Under the pieces are notes generated by a model. That model ran no database searches and had not been told where the DNA came from. It saw only the letters and a program-made list of their open reading frames with translations. This document shows positions 48,584-56,879 of a DNA stretch of 64,000 nt, one piece after another. Source of the stretch: Cognatishimia sp. 1_MG-2023 (GTDB lineage Bacteria > Pseudomonadota > Alphaproteobacteria > Rhodobacterales > Rhodobacteraceae); assembly GCF_030548175.1 (NCBI RefSeq), contig NZ_JAUORX010000002.1:248001-312000 (forward strand). Reading direction: 5' to 3'. Both the position numbers and the translations under genes were made by a program. The first letter of the stretch is position 1. The number at the start of each line of letters is the position of its first letter.

Positions 48584-49101
48584 GGCAGTTGGCCCTTGAG
48601 GACTTGAGGTACTCCGGCAACGACAAAAACTGCAAGGTCACTGGCTTCGGCAAGGGCTTGGTTCAATTGGCCTTGTTCTTGGCGGAACTGCCGGGCAAGG
48701 GCATTGTCTGGCACGATCCCCATGCCAACTTCGTTAGAGACTACCACAACGCGCCCAGAACAACTTTGCAGAGCCAGCACCAAAGCTTTGCTTTCAGCCG
48801 CAATATCGTTTTCTGCAAGCAAATGGTTTGTCAGCCACATCGTCGCGCAATCCAGCAAGACGACTTGATCGCTTTGCACCAGTGCTAACGCACCAACCAC
48901 ATCTTGCGGCGCTTCTACCGTTTGCCAATTGGGGCCGCGCATTTCGATATGTTTGTCGACCTTGTCGCGCATCTCAGAATCATAGACCTGCGCCGTGGCA
49001 ATATAGACCCGTGGTGCGCCACTTTCTGTGATCAATCGTTCGGCAAATGCTGATTTGCCCGAGGCAGCGCCCCCTAGAACGAAAGTCAATTTTGGCAACA
49101 T
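48580..49101 (-). CDS. cobU: Adenosylcobinamide kinase/guanylyltransferase
   Basis: Bifunctional B12 nucleotide-loop enzyme, 173 residues. It has a P-loop GGAASGKS (10-17), the guanylylated His (probably His51 in KHIEMRG), and the family motif CATMWLTNHLL. The start at 49101 has GAGG 5-6 nt upstream; the frame remains open further upstream but enters the rpoH2 region. It supplies cobalamin used by ethylmalonyl-CoA mutase, among others. Confidence 0.93.
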   Translation of the reverse strand: MLPKLTFVLGGAASGKSAFAERLITESGAPRVYIATAQVYDSEMRDKVDKHIEMRGPNWQTVEAPQDVVGALALVQSDQVVLLDCATMWLTNHLLAENDIAAESKALVLALQSCSGRVVVVSNEVGMGIVPDNALARQFRQEQGQLNQALAEASDLAVFVVAGVPQVLKGQLP

Positions 49102-49115
49102 GGCAGCCTCATAAG

Positions 49116-49144
49116 TGATCCGAAACGGTCCGACCTGCGTAATA
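49116..49144 (+). promoter_or_regulatory. RpoE-type ECF promoter of rpoH2
   Basis: TGATCC (49116-49121), 18-bp spacer, TAATA (49140-49144), 32 bp before the rpoH2 start. This matches the reported Rhodobacter RpoE pattern TGATCC-N18-TAAGA except for one base in the -10, and rpoHII is a known RpoE target there. Suggests induction by singlet oxygen. Confidence 0.6.
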
Positions 49145-49175
49145 CGCTTAGTCCATGCAAGCAAGGGAGCGGCAA

Positions 49176-50051
49176 ATGTCAGAGCGGTATACCTCAAATT
49201 TGGTGACGCGCAGCGCGATGAAAGCAGAGCTGCTGGATGCAGAAACGGAACAAGCCTTGGCGCGTGCATGGCGGGATAAGCGTGATGAGGCTTCTCTGCA
49301 CCGGTTAACCAATGCCTATATGCGCCTTGCGATTGCGATGGCGGTGAAATTCAAACGATATGGCGTGCCGTTGAACGATCTGATCCAAGAAGCGGGGTTG
49401 GGACTGTTGAAAGCAGCAGATCGTTTTGATCCAGATCGGGGTGTCAGGTTTTCCACCTATGCTGTTTGGTGGATCAAGGCGGGGATGCAGGATCACGTCA
49501 TGCGCAATTGGTCTTTGGTGCGAACGGGTTCGACATCTGCGCAGAAGTCTTTGTTTTTCAATCTGAAACGCGTTGAGGCGCAGTTGCAAAGGGATGCTCA
49601 AAAGGCCGGTGAGACATTGGATAGCCATCAATTGACCGAACAGATTGCGTCGGAAATTGGGGTGTCCGTTTCAGATGTTTCCATGATGCAGGGGCGGTTG
49701 GCCGGGGCTGACTTCTCGCTCAACGCTGTGCAAGGCGGTGAGGAGGATGGGCGCGAATGGATTGATGTGCTGGAGGATGAAAATCCAGAAGGTAGCGAAA
49801 ATGTAGAAAAGTCCCGCGATTTAAACACTCTGCGCGAATGGTTAGCCGAGGCGATGTCAATCTTGTCCGAACGAGAACGGCATATCGTGATTGAACGCAA
49901 AATGGGCGACCGGGCCAGAACGCTGGATGTTTTGGGTAAAGAATTAGGCGTGTCAAAAGAGCGTGTGCGCCAGATCGAAGCCGCGGCATTAACCAAGATG
50001 CGGCAGGCTCTGCAGCATCATGGCCCTGATCTGCGGCAATTGATGCGTTAA
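49176..50051 (+). CDS. rpoH2: Alternative sigma factor RpoH (RpoHII-like)
   Basis: Sigma-32 family factor of 291 residues. Region 2 includes NDLIQEAGLGLLKAADRFD (about 67-85) and RFSTYAVWWIKAGMQ; the RpoH box is AQKSLFFNLKR (122-132); region 4 ends with LGVSKERVRQIEAAALTKM. The start at 49176 is fixed by GGGAG spaced 7 nt. The non-canonical N-terminus and the RpoE-type promoter upstream favour RpoHII, the oxidative-stress paralogue, over RpoHI; this is inference. Confidence 0.88.
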   Translation: MSERYTSNLVTRSAMKAELLDAETEQALARAWRDKRDEASLHRLTNAYMRLAIAMAVKFKRYGVPLNDLIQEAGLGLLKAADRFDPDRGVRFSTYAVWWIKAGMQDHVMRNWSLVRTGSTSAQKSLFFNLKRVEAQLQRDAQKAGETLDSHQLTEQIASEIGVSVSDVSMMQGRLAGADFSLNAVQGGEEDGREWIDVLEDENPEGSENVEKSRDLNTLREWLAEAMSILSERERHIVIERKMGDRARTLDVLGKELGVSKERVRQIEAAALTKMRQALQHHGPDLRQLMR

Positions 50052-50115
50052 CCCCTGCTTGTTTCCCTGCGCGCAAGTGCCTAGTGTCTGGTCAGCCTGA
50101 TTTCGGAGTGGCCAA

Positions 50116-51309
50116 ATGCTGGAAGATAAACGCATTCTTCTGATCATCAGCGGCGGAATTGCTGCTTATAAATCGCTGGAATTGATCCGCCAGCTGCGCA
50201 AACGCGGTGCCTGGGTGACCCCTGTGTTAACCAAATCGGCCAAAGAATTTGTCACGCCTTTGTCCGTTTCGGCACTTGCCGAAGAGAAAGCCTATCAAGA
50301 TTTGTTCGACCTCACAGACGAGGCTGAGATGGGGCATATTCAGCTATCACGTTCTGCCGATCTTGTTGTCGTTGCGCCGTGTACCGCGAATTTGATGGCT
50401 AAAATGGCAAATGGATTGGCTGATGATTTGGCCTCTACACTTTTACTGGCGACGGACACGCAGGTGTTGGTGGCGCCGGCTATGAATGTGCGGATGTGGG
50501 ATCATCCTTCGACGCAACGGAATTTGAAAACGTTAAAAAATGATGGTGTTGCCTTTGTTGGGCCTAATGAAGGCGACATGGCATGCGGGGAATATGGGCC
50601 GGGTCGGCTGGCTGAGCCGGCGGAAATTGTGGCCGCGGTTGAAAGCCAATTGGCCGAAGGTCCGTTAACAGGACGACGAATTTTGGTGACCTCTGGGCCA
50701 ACACATGAGCCGATTGATCCTGTTCGTTATATCGCAAATCGGTCGTCTGGTGCACAGGGCACTGCGATTGCGCGAGCCCTTGTTTTATTGGGTGCTGACG
50801 TGATTTTCGTGACGGGCCCAGCCGATGAGCCGCGCCCAGAAGGCGCGCATATTGTTGAGGTCGAGACGGCCAAAGATATGATGGAAGCCGTTAACAAAGT
50901 GCTGCCAGTTGATGCTGCAGTATTTGCAGCAGCCGTTGCGGATTGGAATGTGGTTGGGGCGAGTGATCAGAAAATTAAGAAACAAGCGGGTAAAATTCCA
51001 AGCCTAAACTTTTCTGAAAATCCCGACATTCTGGCGACGATCTCTCAATTGGAAAAAGATCGCCCACAGTTGGTGGTGGGCTTTGCTGCGGAAACCAATG
51101 ATGTTGTTGAAAACGCTACCAAAAAGAGGCTTCGGAAGGCCTGTGATTGGATTGTTGCCAATGATGTGAGCCCAGAAACCGGAATTATGGGTGGGCGCGA
51201 GAATGCGGTTATCTTAATTTCTGATGAAGGCGCCGAGCATTGGCCGCGCATGGGTAAAGATTTGGTGGCGCGACAGCTGGCTGAGCGTATTGCTCAGGCG
51301 CTGGGCTAA
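50116..51309 (+). CDS. coaBC: Bifunctional phosphopantothenoylcysteine decarboxylase/ligase
   Basis: 397 residues performing two steps of coenzyme A synthesis. The CoaC flavoprotein domain begins ILLIISGGIAAYKSLELIRQL (starting at residue 6) and includes the substrate clamp region APAMNVRMWDHPST. The CoaB ligase domain begins near residue 187 (RRILVTSGPTHEPIDPVRYI, first 20). Start at 50116 with GGAGTG upstream. dut follows after a copy of the 3'-end repeat. Confidence 0.96.
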   Translation: MLEDKRILLIISGGIAAYKSLELIRQLRKRGAWVTPVLTKSAKEFVTPLSVSALAEEKAYQDLFDLTDEAEMGHIQLSRSADLVVVAPCTANLMAKMANGLADDLASTLLLATDTQVLVAPAMNVRMWDHPSTQRNLKTLKNDGVAFVGPNEGDMACGEYGPGRLAEPAEIVAAVESQLAEGPLTGRRILVTSGPTHEPIDPVRYIANRSSGAQGTAIARALVLLGADVIFVTGPADEPRPEGAHIVEVETAKDMMEAVNKVLPVDAAVFAAAVADWNVVGASDQKIKKQAGKIPSLNFSENPDILATISQLEKDRPQLVVGFAAETNDVVENATKKRLRKACDWIVANDVSPETGIMGGRENAVILISDEGAEHWPRMGKDLVARQLAERIAQALG

Positions 51310-51310
51310 G

Positions 51311-51347
51311 ATGCCTGCGGCGCGAGTATTTTAAGAAAGATGAAGGG
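51311..51347 (+). repeat. Rhodobacteraceae 3'-end repeat, copy 3, feeding the dut ribosome site
   Basis: ATGCCTGCGGCGC followed by GAGTATTTTAAGAAAGATGA, directly after the coaBC stop. The first 13 bases are identical to copy 4 after sseB. The 3' end of this copy (AAGGGGA) acts as Shine-Dalgarno for dut. Confidence 0.75.
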
Positions 51348-51353
51348 GACGGC

Positions 51354-51815
51354 GTGGTCGCGATCAAGCTAAGTTGGACGGAAGATGCGGACCGGGAAAT
51401 GGCCTTGCCGTCATATGAAACTGCGGGGTCAGCGGGGGCTGATCTGCGGGCAAATTTCCCTTTGGAACAAAGAGATGGCGTTACTTTAGCACCAGGTGAG
51501 CGCACCCTAATTCCGACGGGATTACGGTTGGAATTTCCGGTAGGATTTGAGGTGCAAGTGCGCCCTCGTTCTGGGTTGGCTTTGAAGCACGGATTAACCT
51601 TACCTAACAGCCCCGGCACAATCGACAGCGACTATCGCGGCGCTTTGGGCGTGATTTTGATGAATGCAGGGCAGGTGCCGTTTCATGTTGAGCATGGGGC
51701 GCGGATTGCGCAGATGGTGGTGGCACCTGTGGTGCAGGCGCAGTTTGATATGGTTAACGCGTTGAGTGATTCTGAGCGTGGTACAGGCGGGTTCGGCTCG
51801 ACCGGAGAGCGCTAA
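51354..51815 (+). CDS. dut: dUTP diphosphatase
   Basis: Trimeric dUTPase of 153 residues that keeps uracil out of DNA. The five family motifs are visible: AGSAGADLRA, RPRSGLALKHG, GTIDSDYRG, GARIAQMVV and the C-terminal P-loop-like RGTGGFGSTG. The start is GTG at 51354 with GGGGA spaced 5 nt, supplied by the preceding repeat. Two bases separate its stop from the MoeB-like gene. Confidence 0.95.
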   Translation: MVAIKLSWTEDADREMALPSYETAGSAGADLRANFPLEQRDGVTLAPGERTLIPTGLRLEFPVGFEVQVRPRSGLALKHGLTLPNSPGTIDSDYRGALGVILMNAGQVPFHVEHGARIAQMVVAPVVQAQFDMVNALSDSERGTGGFGSTGER

Positions 51816-51817
51816 TT

Positions 51818-52855
51818 ATGTTTCTGGTTTTCGTCATGGCTGCTGTGATTTGGGGCATTGGGATGCTCACCAAAACGCCCAAGATGATGCGTTGGGTGAT
51901 GATCGGTCTTCTATATCTTGCGGTATTAGGTATTCAGTTTCTGTTTCCCGAAGAGCATAGCCTGCGCATCGCGACAGGCGGGTCGCCGCAGCCTTGGTTA
52001 CTACTGGGTGGCGGCGCGGCATTGGTGGCGCTCTATCGGGCTGGTCTGACGTGGTTGAAAGCGCGCGTTGTACAGCCTGAAGAACCTACAGTTTCGGGGC
52101 CGTTTTCAGAGACGGAATTGAACCGCTACGCACGCCATATTGTGATGCGTGAACTTGGTGGATTGGGGCAGAAAAAACTTAAAGATGCCAAAGTGTTAGT
52201 TGTTGGGGCTGGGGGGCTTGGCTCGCCTGCGTTGATGTATTTGGCAGCTGCCGGGGTTGGCACGATTGGTGTTGTTGATGACGACGTGGTTGATAACTCT
52301 AACCTGCAACGGCAAGTGATCCATAAAGACGCGGCCATTGGAGTCCCAAAGGTCCATTCCGCGGCGAAGGAAATGCAGGCGCAAAACCCGTTTATTGAGG
52401 TGAGACCTTATCAACGCCGGTTAGATGCAGACAGCGCGCGGACGTTGATTGCGGAGTATGACTTGGTGCTGGACGGTACGGATAACTTTGACACACGCTA
52501 TTTGATAAACGAAGCCTGCGTGTCGTTGTCTAAGCCATTGATTTCTGGTGCGATTACCCAATGGGAAGGGCAGGTTAGCCTGTTTGATCCAGCCAAGGGC
52601 GCGCCCTGTTATCGTTGTACTTTTCCAGAGGCTCCCGCAGCGGAACTCGCGCCGAATTGTTCGGTGGCGGGCGTTGTTGGGCCGTTGCCTGGCGTGATTG
52701 GATCGATGATGGCACTGGAGGCCGTTAAGGCGATCACGGGGGCAGGGGCGACGCTGCGCGGTGAAATGTTAATTTATGACGGGCTTTACGGCGAAACGCG
52801 TAAAATTGGTCTGAAAAAACGCACCGATTGCGCCACTTGTGGGACGCTGCATTAA
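51818..52855 (+). CDS. moeB: MoeB/ThiF-family adenylyltransferase with N-terminal membrane segments
   Basis: 345 residues. The C-terminal 250 are a complete E1-like enzyme that adenylates the C-terminal Gly of a sulfur-carrier protein (MoaD or ThiS): ATP loop GAGGLGSPALMYL (about 128-140), DDDVVDNSNLQRQ, a Cys in PNCSVAGVVG, and two zinc pairs (CYRC, CATC). The first about 90 residues are unusual: three hydrophobic segments at about 1-16, 24-43 and 59-76, followed by a linker. This would place the enzyme at the membrane. Start 2 bp after dut. Confidence 0.88.
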   Translation: MFLVFVMAAVIWGIGMLTKTPKMMRWVMIGLLYLAVLGIQFLFPEEHSLRIATGGSPQPWLLLGGGAALVALYRAGLTWLKARVVQPEEPTVSGPFSETELNRYARHIVMRELGGLGQKKLKDAKVLVVGAGGLGSPALMYLAAAGVGTIGVVDDDVVDNSNLQRQVIHKDAAIGVPKVHSAAKEMQAQNPFIEVRPYQRRLDADSARTLIAEYDLVLDGTDNFDTRYLINEACVSLSKPLISGAITQWEGQVSLFDPAKGAPCYRCTFPEAPAAELAPNCSVAGVVGPLPGVIGSMMALEAVKAITGAGATLRGEMLIYDGLYGETRKIGLKKRTDCATCGTLH

Positions 52856-52865
52856 CACATCAGAA

Positions 52866-52910
52866 ATGTGGAAATTCGTACGTTTGAGGGGCTGAAACGT
52901 ACGATTCGTG
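52866..52910. repeat. Dispersed palindromic repeat with CGTACGTTTC, copy 2 (inverted)
   Basis: Inverted copy of the element at 19255-19299, just after the MoeB-like gene. Here the dyad is stronger: TCGTACGTTT and AAACGTACGA form a 10-bp stem with a 9-nt loop. Arms and 12-nt central spacing match copy 1. Confidence 0.75.
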
Positions 52911-52986
52911 TAGATTGCTAATCTCGCGCATTCTTGCGTTGCGGAATCTGCTGATAGGCCTAGGGTCATCCAAAAGGAGAACAAGC

Positions 52987-54999
52987 ATGACATCTGCGCT
53001 GCTGTCCGATTGGACCACCCCGTTTGAGATCGCCCCATTTGACGCCATTCGCGATGAGGATTTCGCGCCGGCCTTTGAAACGGCTTTGGCCGCGCATAAG
53101 GACGAGATTGTTAAGATTTCCGAAAACCCTGATGCGCCAAGCTTTGCCAATACGGTTGAAGCGCTGGAAGCCGCCGGGGAGGCTTTGGATAAAGTGCTGT
53201 CGGTGTTTTACACGGTAGCGGGGGCGGACAGTAATCCGGCGCGCGAAGCGTTGCAGCGGGAGTTCTCGCCGAAGTTGGCCGCGCATAGTTCTGAGATTTC
53301 ATCGAACAAAGCCCTGTTCGCGCGGATTGCGGCGGTTTGGGAGGCGCGGGATTCGCTGGAGCTGACTGACGAGCAGCAGCGCGTGTTGATGTTGACCCAC
53401 CGTGGTTTTGTTCGGGGTGGAGCGGCGCTTGAAGGGGCGCAAGATGCGCGGATGAAAGAGATCAAGTCGCGCTTGGCGGTTTTGGGCACGCAATTCACGC
53501 AGAATCTTTTGGCGGATGAACGTGAATGGTTCATGGAGCTGTCCGAGGATGATCTTGAGGGGTTGCCGGATTTCGTGGTTGCCTCGGCGCGGGCGGCTGG
53601 TGAGGAAAAAGGGGCGGCTGGGCCAGTTGTGACCCTGTCGCGGTCTTTGATCACGCCGTTTTTGCAGTTTTCGCCACGCCGGGATTTGCGCGAGACGGCG
53701 TTTGCCGCTTGGGCGGCGCGTGGTGCGAATGGGGGCGAGACGGACAACCGCGCGATTGCGGCGGAAACACTGGCGTTGCGTGAAGAGCGCGCGCAGCTTT
53801 TGGGATACGCTAACTTTGCCGCGTTTAAGTTGGAAACCGAAATGGCAAAGACTCCCGATGCGGTGCGGGATTTGTTGATGGCGGTTTGGGAGCCAGCTAA
53901 GGCGCAGGCGAATGCGGATGCCGAGGTGCTGACCGAGATGATGCATGCGGATGGCATCAATGGGTCTTTGGAGGCTTGGGATTGGCATTACTACGCAGAG
54001 AAACGCCGCAAGGCAGAGCATGATTTGGATGAGGCAACGTTAAAGCCGTATCTGCAATTGGACCGGATGATTGAGGCCTCGTTTGCCTGTGCGACGCGTC
54101 TGTTTGGGTTGGAGTTCAAGCCGCTGGATGTGCCGTTGTATCATGAGGATTGCCGCGCGTGGGAAGTGACGCGTGGGGGCGAGCATGTAGCGGTATTTAT
54201 CGGTGACTATTTTGCGCGGGGCTCGAAGCGGTCGGGCGCGTGGTGTTCGGCGATGCGCAGTCAGGCGAAGTTTCCGAAGGTGCAGGGGCCGGTTGTGATC
54301 AACGTGTGCAACTTTGCCAAGTCTGATCCGGCGTTGTTGTCCTATGACGATGCGCGGACGTTGTTCCATGAGTTTGGACATGCCCTGCATCAGATGCTGA
54401 GTAATGTGACCTATGAAAGTATCTCTGGCACGTCTGTGGCGCGGGACTTTGTTGAGCTGCCGAGCCAGTTGTATGAGCATTGGCTAGAGGTGCCTGAGGT
54501 ATTGCAGGAATTCGCGACCCATGCCGAGACGGGCGAGGCGATGCCGAAAGAGATGTTGGACACGGTTCTGGAAGCGGCGAATTTCAACATGGGATTTGCG
54601 ACGGTGGAATATGTATCGTCTGCGCTGGTTGATTTGGCGTTTCATGATGGGGCGGCTCCGGCGGATCCGATGGCGAAACAGGCTGAGGTGTTGGCAGGTT
54701 TGGGCATGCCGCCTGCGATTGTGATGCGCCATGCGACGCCGCATTTTGCGCATGTCTTTGCGGGGGATGGATATTCCAGCGGGTACTACAGTTATATGTG
54801 GTCTGAAGTGATGGATGCGGATGCGTTTGCGGCCTTTGAAGAGGCGGGGAGTGCTTTTGATCCTGAACGTGCGAAGGCGTTGGAAACGCATATTCTGTCT
54901 ACCGGTGGATCGGTAGAGGCGGATGAGCTGTACAAGCGGTTCCGAGGGCGATTGCCCGGGGTCGAGGCCCTGTTGAAAGGGCGCGGATTGGCCGCGTAG
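52987..54999 (+). CDS. M3 family metallopeptidase (peptidyl-dipeptidase Dcp-like)
   Basis: 670-residue zinc oligopeptidase. The thermolysin-type motif is FHEFGHALHQML at about residue 460, with a downstream Glu in DFVELPSQ as the third ligand. No signal peptide, so a cytoplasmic peptide-degrading role like Dcp or oligopeptidase A is likely. The start at 52987 is supported by AAGGAGA; the frame is open 24 codons earlier over the repeat. Ends at a bidirectional terminator. Confidence 0.94.
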   Translation: MTSALLSDWTTPFEIAPFDAIRDEDFAPAFETALAAHKDEIVKISENPDAPSFANTVEALEAAGEALDKVLSVFYTVAGADSNPAREALQREFSPKLAAHSSEISSNKALFARIAAVWEARDSLELTDEQQRVLMLTHRGFVRGGAALEGAQDARMKEIKSRLAVLGTQFTQNLLADEREWFMELSEDDLEGLPDFVVASARAAGEEKGAAGPVVTLSRSLITPFLQFSPRRDLRETAFAAWAARGANGGETDNRAIAAETLALREERAQLLGYANFAAFKLETEMAKTPDAVRDLLMAVWEPAKAQANADAEVLTEMMHADGINGSLEAWDWHYYAEKRRKAEHDLDEATLKPYLQLDRMIEASFACATRLFGLEFKPLDVPLYHEDCRAWEVTRGGEHVAVFIGDYFARGSKRSGAWCSAMRSQAKFPKVQGPVVINVCNFAKSDPALLSYDDARTLFHEFGHALHQMLSNVTYESISGTSVARDFVELPSQLYEHWLEVPEVLQEFATHAETGEAMPKEMLDTVLEAANFNMGFATVEYVSSALVDLAFHDGAAPADPMAKQAEVLAGLGMPPAIVMRHATPHFAHVFAGDGYSSGYYSYMWSEVMDADAFAAFEEAGSAFDPERAKALETHILSTGGSVEADELYKRFRGRLPGVEALLKGRGLAA

Positions 55000-55004
55000 A
55001 ATAG

Positions 55005-55033
55005 AAAAGGGCGCCCGAGTGGGGCGCCCTTTT
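55005..55033. terminator. Bidirectional terminator between the M3 peptidase and kpsE
   Basis: 12-bp perfect stem AAAAGGGCGCCC/GGGCGCCCTTTT with a 5-nt loop between convergent genes; further T residues follow on the plus strand. Confidence 0.92.
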
Positions 55034-55055
55034 TTCTGTCTGTTCGGCTGTGCTT

Positions 55056-56879
55056 TTAGCCAGAGACCTGTTCGCGCAGGATGGATGCTGTGAGTGAGAC
55101 CATCAGGTAGAGGCCTGAGAAGATCAGGAAGCTGAGGATCGTGTTTTCAAAGCTGCGCGGGAAGCTTGGGTCTTCGGAAGCAATTGGGGACACGGAAGTG
55201 GTCAGGTAGCGGACCTGACGGCTGGCTTCGAGTTCCGTTTGCGTCACTGTTTGTAGGGCGGATTGCAGGATCAGGTCAGCGGTCGCAAGGTCGGCCTGTG
55301 CGATTTGAATCGCGGCAGCTTGACCAGCAAGCGAGGACTGGCTGCCGCCGATGTCTGTCATCCGGCTTTCAAGGTTGGTGAGGATGGCTTGCAGGTTGCG
55401 AATGTTGCCTCTGACGCCGTTGACGCGGGCTGTGTTGGGGCGCGCGTTGTCGAGCAACTGGCTGAGTTCCAATTGGTTTTCTTGAAGTTCAAGCTCGTAG
55501 GTGCTGATTTGTTGACGCAGGCTGGCGATCAGGCCTTCGGGGTCAAGGACCGAGGTTTCTTGTAAGCTGACCAATGCAAGCTGTGCATCGCGGCGGTCTT
55601 GTTTGGCTTTTTCCAAGCTGCGGCGCGCGTCTTTCAGTTGGTCTTCGCGTTTACGCTGTGACTGGCCATCAACGGTTTCTTCGGCGTAGGCGATCAGAGC
55701 CTTGGAGAAGTTGGTGCTGGTCTGCGGATCGGGTGAAGAGACCTCCATCCGGATCACGCCCTCTGTTGGGTCAAAGCCGATTTTGACGTATTTATTATAC
55801 ATCTTGTAGGCTTGTTCGTTCGATGGGTTTTCCGCCAGTCGCTGCAATGGGTCGATGCTGGGATCGGAAAAGACGGCTTTGAAACCGATGTCTTCTTCGA
55901 GGCGCAGCATGGCCTCTTTGGATTGCAGGTAGGACTGGGTTGAGATCGAGTCTTTGTTGTCAAATTGCGATCCGGACAAGAGGCCGCCAGCGGTGCCTGC
56001 TTGTTCGGATTGGATGATCAAGAACTCGGACTTGGTCGAGTACATCGGCGTTGCGATGTTGTAGTAATAATAGCCCGCGAGGATTGTTGGCAGCATAACG
56101 AAAGCGGCCAAGCGCGAGAGCATCAACAGGGATTTGCGACGACGGCGGCGGGCGATGTCTTTTTGGATGTCACCGATTTCGCGCACCCGGCGCTCTGCGG
56201 GGGAGGCCATTTCCATGCTGGGTAAATTGTCGGAGCCGGCGGGGCGGGTTTGCGGCAATTGGGCTGCGCCTGCTGCGGCTGGTAAAGAATCCGGTGCCGC
56301 CATGTCGAGCATGTTGGCGCGGCGGAATGGGTCGAGACCCTGAGAGCGCAACAGGCGGACGGCGTCGTAGTCTGAGGTTGCTGCAAGACCGTGTTTTTGG
56401 GCCAAGCGGCGCGCCATACGCAATTGACGACCTGTTAGGCCTTCTTGGCGGATTTGCGCGATTTCTTGTTCTGGTGGCAGTTGGGCTGCAACGGGCGCTG
56501 CGGCAGGCATCGAAGATGGTGGCGCGGTTGTTCCGCGTTTTGCCGGTTCAGCGGCAGGTGTCGGCGCGGCCTCGGCCATCATTTCCAGGCCGTTTGTTTC
56601 TTCTTCTGGAGAGGTCGGAATTGGGGTTTCGCCATCAGCCGGGGCTGTTTTGGCACGGCGTTCGGCGGCGCGGGCAAGGCGCTCTTTCCGGCGGGCGGCA
56701 CGGTCTGATGTGTCTTCGTCGCCTGCAGCTGGTGCTAAGGCGGGGGCTGCCTGTGTGGCAGGCATGGGCTGTTCTTCGGCGGCCTCTTCGGACGGGGCGA
56801 CGGGCATTTCTACCTGTGCGGCTTGCTGTGTCGCGCTGCGGCGCACGCGAAATTTTCTAGCCCTTGGTTTGGTAGTCAT
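55056..56879 (-). CDS. kpsE: Capsule polysaccharide export inner-membrane protein, KpsE-like, with a long N-terminal extension
   Basis: 607 residues, whereas typical KpsE proteins have about 380-440. The extension (about 1-245) is rich in Ala, Pro and Glu, with helix-forming basic stretches (RAARRKERLARAAERRAK at 60-77, RRRRRK at 244-249). Then come a transmembrane helix (about 251-273), a periplasmic domain with a long coiled coil (about 430-560) and a C-terminal helix, as in PCP-3 proteins. It overlaps kpsT by 23 bp. The extension may be a cytoplasmic scaffold; that is inference. Confidence 0.85.
   Translation of the reverse strand: MTTKPRARKFRVRRSATQQAAQVEMPVAPSEEAAEEQPMPATQAAPALAPAAGDEDTSDRAARRKERLARAAERRAKTAPADGETPIPTSPEEETNGLEMMAEAAPTPAAEPAKRGTTAPPSSMPAAAPVAAQLPPEQEIAQIRQEGLTGRQLRMARRLAQKHGLAATSDYDAVRLLRSQGLDPFRRANMLDMAAPDSLPAAAGAAQLPQTRPAGSDNLPSMEMASPAERRVREIGDIQKDIARRRRRKSLLMLSRLAAFVMLPTILAGYYYYNIATPMYSTKSEFLIIQSEQAGTAGGLLSGSQFDNKDSISTQSYLQSKEAMLRLEEDIGFKAVFSDPSIDPLQRLAENPSNEQAYKMYNKYVKIGFDPTEGVIRMEVSSPDPQTSTNFSKALIAYAEETVDGQSQRKREDQLKDARRSLEKAKQDRRDAQLALVSLQETSVLDPEGLIASLRQQISTYELELQENQLELSQLLDNARPNTARVNGVRGNIRNLQAILTNLESRMTDIGGSQSSLAGQAAAIQIAQADLATADLILQSALQTVTQTELEASRQVRYLTTSVSPIASEDPSFPRSFENTILSFLIFSGLYLMVSLTASILREQVSG

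Noticed and set aside
53208-54021. Overlapping minus-strand frames opposite the M3 peptidase gene
   Set aside because: Two long frames on the same antisense strand in GC-rich DNA; neither resembles a protein family.
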